A stretch of 36,726 nucleotides of DNA from Candidatus Moraniibacteriota bacterium (GCA_026396275.1 JAPLXC010000018.1:1-36726), one strand, 5' to 3'; shown: positions 15,023 through 24,428, counted from the first letter of the stretch. Numbers and translations: made by a program. The notes: generated by a model not told the origin, from the letters alone.

Positions 15023-16942
15023 TTAATTCTCTGCTTTGAATATTTTGATATAATTTCCCGGACGGCCGTCAATGTCAAGTTCCCAGACGGGATTGGACTT
15101 TTCGTAATACTGGCCAGCCGGGACATAGCGTTTTTCACAAATTCTTTTACGGCGGTTGCACCAATAATCGTATTTTATTTTTCCCTGTTTAGTAAGAATA
15201 AAATAGTCAATACGATTGGCTCCCTGCGCTAGCGCGTAATTATCATAAGTTGTTCCCTTGAAAAAGTTGCTGAAGCCGTAGTAATCAGTCCAAGCGGTAA
15301 GATTTTCAGCGTTGGGGAGAGAATTAAGGAACTGGGCGGCTTCATAGCCGCCATACCCCCAAGCGCCGGTTACAGCGTATTTTTTGGGTAACAAATCACT
15401 TGTGTAATTGAGATAAAACGGTCTGATTTGCCACAGACCTATGAAGCTCGCTCCCAGAAGAACCAAAGAAATCCATATTTTTTTGACTCTTTCCAATTTT
15501 TTAAGAGAAAAAAATTCATAAATTCCAATAGCAGCAAGAATTGAAGCCGCTGGATAAAGCGCAATGCTATAGCGAATAGTCGCGGGAAGACCTTTAGCGA
15601 CCAAAGCCAAAAAGTAGACGACGATAAAAAGCGACAAGATTATTATCAGAAAAAAATTATTTGTCTTTTTAAAAACACATTTAATCCAGAGAAAAATAAT
15701 TGAAATCAGCACCAATGGGGTTAGGGAAAAAACAAAAGGATAAAACTGATAAAATAACCTTTCGTAAATCCGGGAACTTTCAAAAAATTGCTGTTCATAG
15801 GCCGCGTAATCTATTATTTTGTCCGGGTTAAGGATAAACTGATTCGCATTCCAGTTGACTATTACTATCGCAAAAATGACAACTAAAAAAATAGGAACAA
15901 TTTTAAACACTTTTTCTGAATAACTGGAAACGCCGGCTAAAATTTTTCTCAATATCCGGCTTTTAAATATTAGTGCGTCTCCGGCAAGCATCAATAGAGC
16001 CGCGAGAATCGTCAATATTATTTTTTTCATACCGGGATATCCAATGGTGTAATCCAAAAAGACCTGGCGGTCGGCAAAAACCGCCGGCATAAAAACGGAA
16101 AAGACAAGAAGCGATCCGACAAGCGTCACCAGGTAAAAAAAAGATATTTTTAATATTTTTTTGTGGATTTCAATTTTCTCTTTCTCCCAGCGGGGAAAGT
16201 TAAACAAAAAAAAGATAAAAATGGAAAGAAACAGAAAAGGGAAAAATACAACACTTACGAATTTAGTAAGAAGCGAAAGTCCGAGAAAGAAAGGGGAAAA
16301 AATAATAAATTTTTTTTCCTCTGTTTTTAAGTAAGCCAAAAAAGAAAGCAGTGCCGCTGTTGAGAAAAGCCAAAAGAGGGCGTCAGCATTGACGATCTGG
16401 GATATTCCAACAAGGATGGGGGAGAGAAGCATTAGTGAAAATGACCAAAAAGAAATCCAAAAATTGCCGGTAAGTTTTCTGATAATCCAGAAAAGGTAAA
16501 GTGAAAAAATACCGGCAAATATTAGGATAGGCAGGCGAAAAGCAGTAAATATTGATTTGATTTGGTCCGGACCGCTTCCCGCCATATCTTTTTTGGCGGA
16601 AAGAATATGCTTGAAAGGATTGTTTTCCTTAAAAAGCGCAACGCCGGAAATTAAAGCCACCGTAACGCCGGGCTTGTTGCTAAGTATCGTATTTTTCCAT
16701 TCATGGGGAGAAAGGCTGTGCCAGTATTGGTAGACCCGATAGTAAACCCAAAAATGCTCATCAGCCGTGACGAATTCTGACAGATGATAAAATCCGAAAG
16801 AAAAGTAGATGACGTAAACGGCAAAAATCAAAAATAAAAAAGCAGCTTTAGCGCGGAAGCCGGATTGCCCGGACTTATTTTTTGTTAAGTTGATGATATT
16901 TTTGTTGTGGTTTATAATTAATTTATCCCAAAAATCCTCCAT
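15023..16942 (-). CDS. GT-C fold membrane glycosyltransferase (PMT/ArnT-like)
   Basis: 639 residues with about twelve membrane helices. The first outer loop carries T-A-D-E-H-F-W-VYYR, the acidic pair that marks GT-C enzymes of the GT39/GT83 type (D-E in ArnT), followed by NKPGVTVAL as in PF13231 proteins. The last 100 residues are a soluble outer domain (WGYGGYEAAQFLNSLPNAENL, then a WYxxG-like region with NRIDYFILTKQGK). Such enzymes use polyprenyl-phosphate sugars on the outer face. The gene stands alone on the minus strand, convergent with the flippase-like pair and divergent from the GT-C array (59 bp between starts). Confidence 0.85.
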   Translation of the reverse strand: MEDFWDKLIINHNKNIINLTKNKSGQSGFRAKAAFLFLIFAVYVIYFSFGFYHLSEFVTADEHFWVYYRVYQYWHSLSPHEWKNTILSNKPGVTVALISGVALFKENNPFKHILSAKKDMAGSGPDQIKSIFTAFRLPILIFAGIFSLYLFWIIRKLTGNFWISFWSFSLMLLSPILVGISQIVNADALFWLFSTAALLSFLAYLKTEEKKFIIFSPFFLGLSLLTKFVSVVFFPFLFLSIFIFFLFNFPRWEKEKIEIHKKILKISFFYLVTLVGSLLVFSVFMPAVFADRQVFLDYTIGYPGMKKIILTILAALLMLAGDALIFKSRILRKILAGVSSYSEKVFKIVPIFLVVIFAIVIVNWNANQFILNPDKIIDYAAYEQQFFESSRIYERLFYQFYPFVFSLTPLVLISIIFLWIKCVFKKTNNFFLIIILSLFIVVYFLALVAKGLPATIRYSIALYPAASILAAIGIYEFFSLKKLERVKKIWISLVLLGASFIGLWQIRPFYLNYTSDLLPKKYAVTGAWGYGGYEAAQFLNSLPNAENLTAWTDYYGFSNFFKGTTYDNYALAQGANRIDYFILTKQGKIKYDYWCNRRKRICEKRYVPAGQYYEKSNPVWELDIDGRPGNYIKIFKAEN

Positions 16943-17001
16943 ATTCTCTTAGTCCTAATTTTATAATATCCGATTGTTATCGTAAAGCGTCGCCTTTTAG
17001 T

Positions 17002-18534
17002 ATGAAAAAAACAAGAATTTTTGCCATATTGATTTTGATAATCCTAATCGGAGGCGCACTCCGATTTTACAAGATTGGCGCCAATTCTTTTTATAAAGAT
17101 GAGTTTTTTGAACTTAATGCTTCATATGGCTATTTCAAGGCAGGTAAATGGCTGGCCTGGGATTTTAACAATAACCAGCCGCTGGGTAATGAGTTTCAAG
17201 AAGGTAAGGAGTGGAGCAATCAACGCGCCCAATCCTACCGAATACAACTAGCCACCCTTTATCGCTTTGCCGAACCCACAGAGGCCAATACCAGAGCGAT
17301 AAGCGCCATCTGGGGGGTCTTGAGCATTATCATTGTCTATTTCATAACCCTTTCGTTCACTGGCAACGTTTATGTCGCACTTCTGGCGGCGTTTTTGACA
17401 GCCGTGGGAGAATCAGAAATACTGTTTACCCGTCGGCTGCGGATGTATGCCATGCTTTTTCCCATTTATCTCATTTTTTCGTGGACGGTGTATAAACTAT
17501 ACGAGTCACACTATCGGGGAAAATTTTCTTTTTTCCGGAAAATTTACCAGAAATTGGAAATCAATCCGGCCTATCTTCTGCCAGCGGCGGTTGCCGGACT
17601 GGTGTCTTATGAGATCCACGAACTTGCAACGAGTATTATTGTGGCTCTCACTGCTTATTGCGCCATTTTCGCGGTAAAATCATTATTTAAGGGAAAAATA
17701 ATAAACAAATACTCACTTACTCTGCTGGCTGCCTTCATTGCCTATCTTATCGCCAATGTTTTTTTCAATGACGCCATTAGGTTGCTCAAAGAATCGGTGA
17801 GTTTTCTCAATCGAAGGGATTATGATTACGTCAAATTTTATTTTACTGATTTCAGGTATTTGCCTGCCGGCGCGGCTTTGATGGTTTTGGGTTTCTGGTT
17901 CCTGGCCAGAAAATTGGGAAAAGCTAGAGAAGCGATTTTTATCGCGGCCTCCGCCTTTGCCCCGCTGGCCTTTGCCGTTTCATCCTGGACTAGGGAACCG
18001 GCGCATCGCTATGTCTATTTTATCCAGTCGTTCGGGATAATTTTGGCGGCCGCCGGAGTTTTCTCGCTGATCAGTTTTTTTTCCAATAAATTTCCGAAAT
18101 ACAAAAAAGCGCTGGCAGTGGTTATAATAATTTTATTCTTGGCGGCACTGGACTTTTCCTATATTTATGGAAAAGAAAATTTTTATAAAAAGATGGAAAA
18201 CGCGACACATGTCGATTTCAGGCAACTGTTTTCCTACGTAAAAGAAAATCGCCAGCCCCAAGACGTTATGATTACCCGGGCCTATCGCAGCTACTATTTC
18301 CCGGGAGAAAAAATACCGGTCTATGATATCAAAGGAATGGATTTTGAAAAAGGAAACTGCCGGCAATTATTCCAGAAAATAATCAGTGAAAATAAAAGCG
18401 GCTGGATAATCCTGCCGGAAATCGACAATCTCTCGGTTTGCAAAGACGGGAAGCAGTATTTATACAATGAGTTAAAAGGTCTGAAATCAAAAGAAATTCC
18501 CGATCGAGTGTTTGTTTACCGGTGGGGAAATTAA
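17002..18534 (+). CDS. GT-C fold membrane glycosyltransferase, paralogue 1 of 3
   Basis: 510 residues with about ten membrane helices. The first helix is followed by YKIGANSFYKDEFFELNASYGYF with the acidic pair D33-E34 of GT39/GT83-like enzymes. The middle has RRLRMYAMLFPIY and HRYVYFIQSFG; the C-terminal outer domain includes TRAYRSYYFPGEKIPVYD and ends YRWGN. It has no visible Shine-Dalgarno or clear promoter. The three tandem copies share this layout end to end, so they are local duplicates with probably different acceptor or donor preference. Confidence 0.85.
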   Translation: MKKTRIFAILILIILIGGALRFYKIGANSFYKDEFFELNASYGYFKAGKWLAWDFNNNQPLGNEFQEGKEWSNQRAQSYRIQLATLYRFAEPTEANTRAISAIWGVLSIIIVYFITLSFTGNVYVALLAAFLTAVGESEILFTRRLRMYAMLFPIYLIFSWTVYKLYESHYRGKFSFFRKIYQKLEINPAYLLPAAVAGLVSYEIHELATSIIVALTAYCAIFAVKSLFKGKIINKYSLTLLAAFIAYLIANVFFNDAIRLLKESVSFLNRRDYDYVKFYFTDFRYLPAGAALMVLGFWFLARKLGKAREAIFIAASAFAPLAFAVSSWTREPAHRYVYFIQSFGIILAAAGVFSLISFFSNKFPKYKKALAVVIIILFLAALDFSYIYGKENFYKKMENATHVDFRQLFSYVKENRQPQDVMITRAYRSYYFPGEKIPVYDIKGMDFEKGNCRQLFQKIISENKSGWIILPEIDNLSVCKDGKQYLYNELKGLKSKEIPDRVFVYRWGN

Positions 18535-18542
18535 AAAACCGA

Positions 18543-18643
18543 ATGTCATTCCGGACTTCCTGCCCGTCCAGCAGGCGGGGATCCGGAATCCAGAATAAAA
18601 ATAAGGATTATTTGCTGGATTCCCGCTTCCGCGGGAATGACAT
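18543..18643. repeat. Palindromic element of the GTCATTCC family, intergenic copy
   Basis: A 101-bp inverted-repeat unit bounded by ATGTCATTCC (18543-18552) and GGAATGACAT (18634-18643). Inside are a second pair, ATCCGGAATCCAG and CTGGATTCCCG, and a GCCCGTCC...GGCGGG arm. It fills most of the 153-bp gap between the first two GT-C paralogues. A shorter, related unit lies inside a gene at 24654-24718. Confidence 0.8.
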
Positions 18644-18687
18644 AAAAAGCTAGTATTTTATCGGAATGTGTAAGTCCTAATAACATT

Positions 18688-20214
18688 ATGAAAAAATTTT
18701 TTTTAATTACACTTTTTATCATCATCCTTCTTGGCGCCGGATTGAGATTTTATAAGCTGGGCGCAAGATCATTTGACCGGGACGAATTTTTTGAACTCAA
18801 CACCTCTTATGGATATTTCAAGACGGGAAAATTTCTGGCCTGGGACTTTAATAATGAAAAGCCGTTTGAAGGGAACTTACAGGACGATACCAGCACCGAG
18901 CGGGCCGAGATATTCCGCTGGCAGTTGGCTCAATCATATAGATTTTTCGAACCTTCAGAGACAAATACAAGAGCGGTAAGCGCCGTCTGGGGCATTATCA
19001 GCATAATTCTCGTCTACTTTATCACTCTTTCTTTTACTGGAAATAAATATATAGCGCTTATTGCTGCTTTTCTTGTCGCGGTTGGGGAGTCGGAGATAAT
19101 TTACAGCCGGCGGCTGCGAATGTATTCAATGTTTTTCCCAGTTTATCTCTTTTTTTCCTGGCTGGTTTTTAAATTTTACGAAGCAAAATACGGGGGAAAA
19201 ATAAAATTGTTCCGGATGATTTCAGAAAAAATAGGCTTTAATCCGGTTTATTTCCTCCCGGTTCTTGCAGTCGGTATTGCAAGCTACAATACCCAGGTTC
19301 TTACCGCCAGCATTGTCGGCACTATTTTCGTTTATTCCTTGGTCAATCTCACTGCCTCCATAAGAAAAAAGTCCTATTTCAATAATTATTCTATCACCCT
19401 TATCGCTATTTCAGGCGCTTATTTAGCAGCGAGCCGCCTTCCTGCTCTCCATAAGTTTTACAAATTAGCCAAGAAAAATCTGAAGCTTTTCGTGGAAAAT
19501 TATAGTTACTTCAGTGGTTATTTTACGGATATGGTCTTTCCAGCCGTTGGTTTTATTTTGCTGCTCATTGGCGTCTGGTTTTTGGCAAAGAAACTGGATA
19601 GAAAAAAAGAAGCGGTTTTTCTTTTTTTGTCAGCCGCTGTTCCGCTGGCGGCGGCGGTATTCACCTGGTCGCGGGATCCGGCTCACCGCTATATCTATTT
19701 TCTTCAATCATTCGGAATAATCCTGATCGCCGTCGGCATTTTTGCGGCAATTTATTTCATTTCCGGTAAATTTTCAAAATATCGGAAACCGGTAATTGTG
19801 ATTACGCTAATTGTTTTTACGGCTTTGATTAGTTTTAAGTATTTGGCAAAAAACAGCGAGGTTTACGGTCATACCAAAAATTCTTATTATCCTGATTTTA
19901 CCAAAATATTTTCCTATATTTTGGCAAACAAAAAACCGGAGGATGTTTTTGTCACCCGGGCTTACCGCAGCTACTACTTCCGGAGCCAGAAAATCCCGGT
20001 TTATGACACTCAGGTACTTCCTCTTGAAAAAAGCGACTGCCGGGAGGTCCTTGAAGATATAATCAGTGAAAACAAAAGCGGCTGGGTGATTATTCCCAAA
20101 GTGGACTATGTCTCGTTGTGCAAGGACGGCCGGCAATACTTGAGTGAAAATCTTTCTCGGGTGAGGGCTGACGCGATACCGACTTCAGCGCCCGTTTACC
20201 GGTGGGGAGAATGA
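18688..20214 (+). CDS. GT-C fold membrane glycosyltransferase, paralogue 2 of 3
   Basis: 508 residues, clearly the closest relative of the preceding gene: YKLGARSFDRDEFFELNTSYGYFK (acidic pair D32-E33), ETNTRAVSAVWGIISIILVYFITLSFTGN, RRLRMYSMFFPVYLFFSW, HRYIYFLQSFGIILIAVG and a tail TRAYRSYYFRSQKIPVYD ... PVYRWGE match it block by block. The insert between the two genes is the 101-bp palindromic element. Catalysis as for paralogue 1; substrate unknown. Confidence 0.85.
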   Translation: MKKFFLITLFIIILLGAGLRFYKLGARSFDRDEFFELNTSYGYFKTGKFLAWDFNNEKPFEGNLQDDTSTERAEIFRWQLAQSYRFFEPSETNTRAVSAVWGIISIILVYFITLSFTGNKYIALIAAFLVAVGESEIIYSRRLRMYSMFFPVYLFFSWLVFKFYEAKYGGKIKLFRMISEKIGFNPVYFLPVLAVGIASYNTQVLTASIVGTIFVYSLVNLTASIRKKSYFNNYSITLIAISGAYLAASRLPALHKFYKLAKKNLKLFVENYSYFSGYFTDMVFPAVGFILLLIGVWFLAKKLDRKKEAVFLFLSAAVPLAAAVFTWSRDPAHRYIYFLQSFGIILIAVGIFAAIYFISGKFSKYRKPVIVITLIVFTALISFKYLAKNSEVYGHTKNSYYPDFTKIFSYILANKKPEDVFVTRAYRSYYFRSQKIPVYDTQVLPLEKSDCREVLEDIISENKSGWVIIPKVDYVSLCKDGRQYLSENLSRVRADAIPTSAPVYRWGE

Positions 20215-20230
20215 TCGCATTTAAAAAATA

Positions 20231-20255
20231 ATAGTATATACGTAGTATATACTAT
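20231..20255. repeat. AT-rich hairpin upstream of the third GT-C gene
   Basis: ATAGTATATAC, loop GTA, GTATATACTAT: an 11-bp perfect stem within an AT-rich stretch (20226-20274) with more TATAC repeats. It lies 17 bp after the stop of paralogue 2 and 54 bp before the next ATG. No T-run follows. It may be a regulatory or pausing structure; nothing else was seen in the gap. Confidence 0.5.
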
Positions 20256-20308
20256 GATATATACGACACATATACTTCATTTCAGGGTCTAAAACACGTT
20301 GACATTTT

Positions 20309-21814
20309 ATGTCTAATAAAAAAATTTTTATTATTCTGCTGGCAATCCTTATTCTTGGAGGATTTCTTCGCTTTTACAAACTCGGCGAACAGCCGTTTGT
20401 CACTGACGAGTTTCTGGACATTAATGCCGCCTATGGCTACTACCAGACAGGAAAATGGCAGGCCTGGGATTTTAATCTCGGCCAGGTAAGTCAGGACCTT
20501 TATGGCCTGCGCGATGAAAGGACTTGGCTTTATCGCTGGCAGGTGGCGCAACTTTTCCACTGGTTTTCGCCCACGGAGGTGGCGGCTCGTTCGGTAAGTG
20601 CTGTTTGGGGGCTAATTAGCATCGTTGTCTTATATTTTGCCGCCACTTATTTTACCAAAAGCAGGACTGTTGGACTGATATCCGCTTTTTTGTTTTCTGT
20701 CAGTATTTCGGGAATTGTTTTTGACCGTATGCTTCGGATGTACTCTATGTTTTTCCCGGTATTCTTGCTTTTTTCCTGGTTTCTTTTTCGCTTTTTGGAA
20801 GAAGAATATAAAGGAAAAATTGCGCTGGTAAAGAAAATTCAGACCGTTGCGGGAATAAATGCGATTTGGCTGGTGCCGGCGATAGTAGCGGGCCTTGCAA
20901 GCTGGCATCTTCACCCGCTAACCATTAACATATTTATTATTTTGGTTTTGTACTTTATTATCCAAGCTGGAGCAAATTGGTATCAAAAGCGGTCATATGT
21001 AAATAAATATACCATTATGCTTCTGCTGATGCTGGCTGGAGCCGCGGGATATTATCTTTATAATCCGAAAAATTTTCTTTTTTATTTCAATTTGCTTGAT
21101 TTTTTAAAGAATAATCTGAGTTATTTTTCAGCGGCGGTTTCTGATTGGAGTCATTTGATTTTGTCCTACAGTTTTATTTTACTCGGGCTGTTCTTTCTTG
21201 TTAAAAATTCCGAAAGCAGAAAAGGAGCCGTCTGGCTGGCCGCGTGTTTTTTATCAATTGTTGGCATGGCCGCTTTTTTTTGGAAAATGAGCTTTGGGCC
21301 CCGGTTCATTTTTTTCGCCAAGTCATTCGGAATCATTCTTCTTTCGTCAGGAATTTACGCGCTGGCGATTTTCCTCAAGGAGAATTTAGCGCGTTATAAA
21401 AATCAGATTTTTGCGGCAGTAATGACCAGTGCGCTCTTAGTGGTTCCCAATTGGGCATATTTTTTCAGCCAGGAAAACTCGTACAGTCGATCGGAAAATA
21501 GCCCGGATTACCGAAAGGCCTTCCAATATTTTCTCAAGAAACGCGGGGCTCAAGATATGCTTGTAACCAAAAATTTTCGAAGCTTCTACTTTCGAGATGC
21601 CGGCGCCAAGGTCTACAATATAAAATCAAGAAAAATTGATCTGGCAGAACTTCACGATATACTTGCCGCCAATCGCAGCGGATGGGTCGTAACAGGTGAT
21701 GTCAAAGGCGATTTCGAAAAAGGCGCGATTGACTTTATGGAAAATAATTTTAAGAAAAAGGAGACAGGGGGCGTCAATTTATACCGATGGCAAAGTCCAG
21801 AAGAAAAAAATTAA
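20309..21814 (+). CDS. GT-C fold membrane glycosyltransferase, paralogue 3 of 3
   Basis: 501 residues, the most diverged of the three. YKLGEQPFVTDEFLDINAAYGYYQTGKWQAWDFN keeps the acidic pair (D33-E34); RMLRMYSMFFPVFLLFSWF, GPRFIFFAKSFGIILLS and the tail TKNFRSFYFRDAGAKVYNIKS ... VNLYRWQSPEEKN follow the common plan. It overlaps the next gene by 28 bases, so the third GT-C enzyme and the phosphoesterase are probably made together. Confidence 0.85.
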   Translation: MSNKKIFIILLAILILGGFLRFYKLGEQPFVTDEFLDINAAYGYYQTGKWQAWDFNLGQVSQDLYGLRDERTWLYRWQVAQLFHWFSPTEVAARSVSAVWGLISIVVLYFAATYFTKSRTVGLISAFLFSVSISGIVFDRMLRMYSMFFPVFLLFSWFLFRFLEEEYKGKIALVKKIQTVAGINAIWLVPAIVAGLASWHLHPLTINIFIILVLYFIIQAGANWYQKRSYVNKYTIMLLLMLAGAAGYYLYNPKNFLFYFNLLDFLKNNLSYFSAAVSDWSHLILSYSFILLGLFFLVKNSESRKGAVWLAACFLSIVGMAAFFWKMSFGPRFIFFAKSFGIILLSSGIYALAIFLKENLARYKNQIFAAVMTSALLVVPNWAYFFSQENSYSRSENSPDYRKAFQYFLKKRGAQDMLVTKNFRSFYFRDAGAKVYNIKSRKIDLAELHDILAANRSGWVVTGDVKGDFEKGAIDFMENNFKKKETGGVNLYRWQSPEEKN

Positions 21815-22803
21815 TCCGTTTTTTAAAGGCCGGATTTTGGAGGCGAGGCCTTAAAAAAGTCAAGGCGGTTATTTTTCCTAAAAAATTGTCGGGCTTTCGC
21901 GCGAGGATTTTGGGAATTTCCATTGTCTCTTTTTTAGCGCTGACAGTAATTGTTTATGGCGAATATTCATTCTGGAGCGGACTTGAAATGCCGGAAAAGG
22001 GGAAGGATTATTATTTCATTAACGCTTACGCTCGGCAAGCCGTGTCGATCAAAAAGCCGGTGCCGGAAAATCAGGAGAAAAAGATGCCGCCGCCCGATCT
22101 TAAACTCACCGTTGTGGCGGACGCCCACGTTGGGATAGAAATCGGTTATTCAGGCCTTCAGAAATTTATGAATGCTATGGCCAAAGAGAAGCCCGATTTA
22201 GTAATTGATGCCGGGGACCTTATTGAAAGCCGGATAAGATATGAAATAATCCCACCGCTAAGCGCGCAAAACGAATTTGAAATGGCACTGGGAGCAATCG
22301 GAAGAAAATATCCCGTTTATCACGCAGTAGGAACTCATGAGCTGTTCAGCTTGAAGAAAATTGATATCAAAAGCATTACCGCCAGCGAAAGCTATTATAA
22401 TTTTAATTTCAAAGGATATAATATAATTATTTTAGACGCCAATTTTACCCGGGACGGAAGAGACGTTGAACCGGCAAATGCCGTGCCAGGCGCCTACACG
22501 GGCTTTATTCCCCAAAAAGAAAAGGACTGGTTGGAGTGCCAGCTCCGGAGTCACAATCAGAATATTATTTTTAGTCACCATTCGCTTTATAATATTAAAA
22601 ACTTGGCGGAACTGGAAAATATTCTGAAAATGTATAAAAAAAGAATCATTATGACAGCCAACGGCCACAAGCATAGAGCCGAAATAAGAAAATTCGGTGG
22701 AGTTACAAATTACGACCTACCTTCGCTTAAGTGGCAGGAAGCATATAGCATTATTGAAATTTACGGAATGAGTGAGAAAGTGTCGTTTGTTGATCTTGAG
22801 TAG
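21787..22803 (+). CDS. Membrane-anchored metallophosphoesterase (calcineurin-like), paralogue of the lipoprotein
   Basis: 338 residues. Very basic N-terminus, one membrane segment at about 41-63, then the outer catalytic domain: VVADAHVG, IDAGDLIESRI, G-T-H-E (residues 182-185) where the family has G-N-H-E, SHHSLYN and NGHKHRAE. It aligns with the lipoprotein at 10400-11509 over the whole domain, including GAYTGFIPQKEKDWL against GAYMGCLPEVELDWL. The Asn-to-Thr change hits a metal ligand, so the enzyme may be altered or weak; the other ligands are intact. The start lies in the end of the GT-C gene; the next downstream Met would remove the membrane segment. Confidence 0.8.
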   Translation: MAKSRRKKLIRFLKAGFWRRGLKKVKAVIFPKKLSGFRARILGISIVSFLALTVIVYGEYSFWSGLEMPEKGKDYYFINAYARQAVSIKKPVPENQEKKMPPPDLKLTVVADAHVGIEIGYSGLQKFMNAMAKEKPDLVIDAGDLIESRIRYEIIPPLSAQNEFEMALGAIGRKYPVYHAVGTHELFSLKKIDIKSITASESYYNFNFKGYNIIILDANFTRDGRDVEPANAVPGAYTGFIPQKEKDWLECQLRSHNQNIIFSHHSLYNIKNLAELENILKMYKKRIIMTANGHKHRAEIRKFGGVTNYDLPSLKWQEAYSIIEIYGMSEKVSFVDLE

Positions 22804-22843
22804 AAATGTCCGGCTTATCGCGATGAATAACTACGGTATGACT

Positions 22844-22871
22844 CACTACCATATTACGTAATATGGTAGTG
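22844..22871. terminator. 28-bp perfect palindrome between convergent genes
   Basis: CACTACCATATTACGTAATA followed by TGGTAGTG: the 28 bases are fully self-complementary. On + it is followed by TTTTAAT, on - by GAGTC, so it may terminate the phosphoesterase transcript or both converging units. Its CAC...GTG edges resemble the 30-bp palindrome family (AACAC...GTGTT) at 24906, 28606 and 30316. Confidence 0.6.
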
Positions 22872-22895
22872 TTTTAATATGGCTGATAAATACGA

Positions 22896-24362
22896 TTATT
22901 TTTTTCTAGGCAGAAGTATTTTTTTGAATGTAAGGATATCTTCTTTAGTGAATTCTCCTATGATATAAAGAAATAAAACGTAAATTCCACTAAGGATTAT
23001 TCCCCAAAGGATAAAAATCCATTTTAGCGGGGGGAAAAGGAGCGAGGCGGCGAGCATTACCGAGGCGGCCAGAAGAAACTTAAGGAAATGGCCTAGTTCC
23101 ATAAGTTTATTAAAATGCTTTAGCACGTAATATATGATAATCGCCGTTATAAAGATTGACGTTATAGTCGTCGCAGCAGCCGAGCCGCTGATACCGTATT
23201 TGAGAACCAAAATATAATTTAAAATTCCGTTTAAAACCATGCCGGCAAAAGATATCCACATCGGTATTTTTATTTTTCCGGCCCCGTTCAGGGCAAAACT
23301 CATAACGTAAAAAATTGTCAAGAATCCAATGCCCGCGGCGAGAATTTGAAGCGGTAAAACTGCGTCAAGATATCTATTCCCGTAAAATAATTGGACCAGC
23401 GGCTTGGCATAAACAGCCATTAAAATTACAAGCGGAAGAAGAATCATAATCATCATTCGGAAGGTTTGGATAATTATTTTACTTGTTTCCTCGTGTTTAT
23501 TCTGGGAAGTGGTGCGTGATATTGAAGGCAGCATTACCATGGTCAAGGCGTAAAAAAGATAGTAAGGAATGCGGGCGATAGTAAGCGAACCGTTATAGAT
23601 TCCGGTTAAACGGTCATCGCCCAAAAGCGCTTTTACGAAATAAAGGTCGAGGGAAATAAGAATTTCGTAAAAAAGCATAAAGAGCGTAACCGGCCAGGCA
23701 TAATCCAGAAGTTTTTTCCAGTCAAAAGATAAGTCAAATTTTTTTGGAAACTCTTTATTGATTCTCGTTTTATCTATCAACCAAGCAGTGATAAAAACCG
23801 ATGCCGGAGCCAGAATATAAGCCGATACCGAGCCCTTGAGACCGAAATAATAAGCCAGCCCTATGACGAATATAATTCGGGCGAATGACCGGACAATTTT
23901 CAAAGTGGCCTGGAGGTTAAAGCGGTGGATGCCGATGTAATAATAAAGATAAAAAGAAGCGGCGGCAAAAGACGGGATAATGAGCGATGAAATTCTGAAA
24001 AGGGGAGTGAGCGTCGGATCGCCGAGAAGCAGCGAAATTAGCGGAGCGGTGAGGAAAAAAACGATAGTCACGGCGCCAATGAGAAAGAACTGGAGATATG
24101 CGGCTTTTCTTTTAATCACCAGGACAAACTCGGGCTTTGTCTCGAAAATCTCGCTTATGTATTTGCTCATAGCGGTGGGAATGCCGTTTCCGATAAGCAT
24201 GATTATCATGGTGGTGAGCGTCACCACAAGCCCGTAGCGCCCGTAATCGGAAGGGCCTAGCATCCGGCCGAGAACGGAGTGGATGATATAGCCGGAAAAG
24301 TTAAAAAAAATTTCCGCTATGGTAAGAAAAAGCAGTGAAGATGTAACGGATTGTCTTCTCAT
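22896..24362 (-). CDS. Polysaccharide flippase, Wzx/MOP superfamily
   Basis: 488 residues with about twelve to fourteen membrane helices. LGRMLGPSDYGRYGLVVTL near the N-terminus is the classic Wzx signature; MSKYISEIFE, the repeated paired helices, and a late FALNGAGKIKIPMWISFAGMVLNGILNYILV block complete the pattern. It moves lipid-linked oligosaccharides from the inner to the outer leaflet. ATG 24362 is preceded by AGGAG four bases upstream (TAGGAGCTTATG), one of the few canonical ribosome-binding sites outside 34.7-36.1 kb. A 66-bp gap with four TACAAA repeats separates it from the kinase-like gene. Confidence 0.92.
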   Translation of the reverse strand: MRRQSVTSSLLFLTIAEIFFNFSGYIIHSVLGRMLGPSDYGRYGLVVTLTTMIIMLIGNGIPTAMSKYISEIFETKPEFVLVIKRKAAYLQFFLIGAVTIVFFLTAPLISLLLGDPTLTPLFRISSLIIPSFAAASFYLYYYIGIHRFNLQATLKIVRSFARIIFVIGLAYYFGLKGSVSAYILAPASVFITAWLIDKTRINKEFPKKFDLSFDWKKLLDYAWPVTLFMLFYEILISLDLYFVKALLGDDRLTGIYNGSLTIARIPYYLFYALTMVMLPSISRTTSQNKHEETSKIIIQTFRMMIMILLPLVILMAVYAKPLVQLFYGNRYLDAVLPLQILAAGIGFLTIFYVMSFALNGAGKIKIPMWISFAGMVLNGILNYILVLKYGISGSAAATTITSIFITAIIIYYVLKHFNKLMELGHFLKFLLAASVMLAASLLFPPLKWIFILWGIILSGIYVLFLYIIGEFTKEDILTFKKILLPRKK

Positions 24363-24369
24363 AAGCTCC

Positions 24370-24412
24370 TACAAAATTACAAATCATACTACAAATCTAC
24401 AAATTTTTGTAA
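24370..24412. repeat. TACAAAT short repeats
   Basis: TACAAA at 24370, 24378, 24390 and 24398 on +, with a reverse-complement-like TTTTTGTA at 24404-24411. It is a short AT-rich repeat between the flippase and the kinase-like gene, possibly providing the flippase promoter (TATGAT on the minus strand). Nothing else is there. Confidence 0.5.
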
Positions 24413-24428
24413 ATTCATTAGACTCAAA

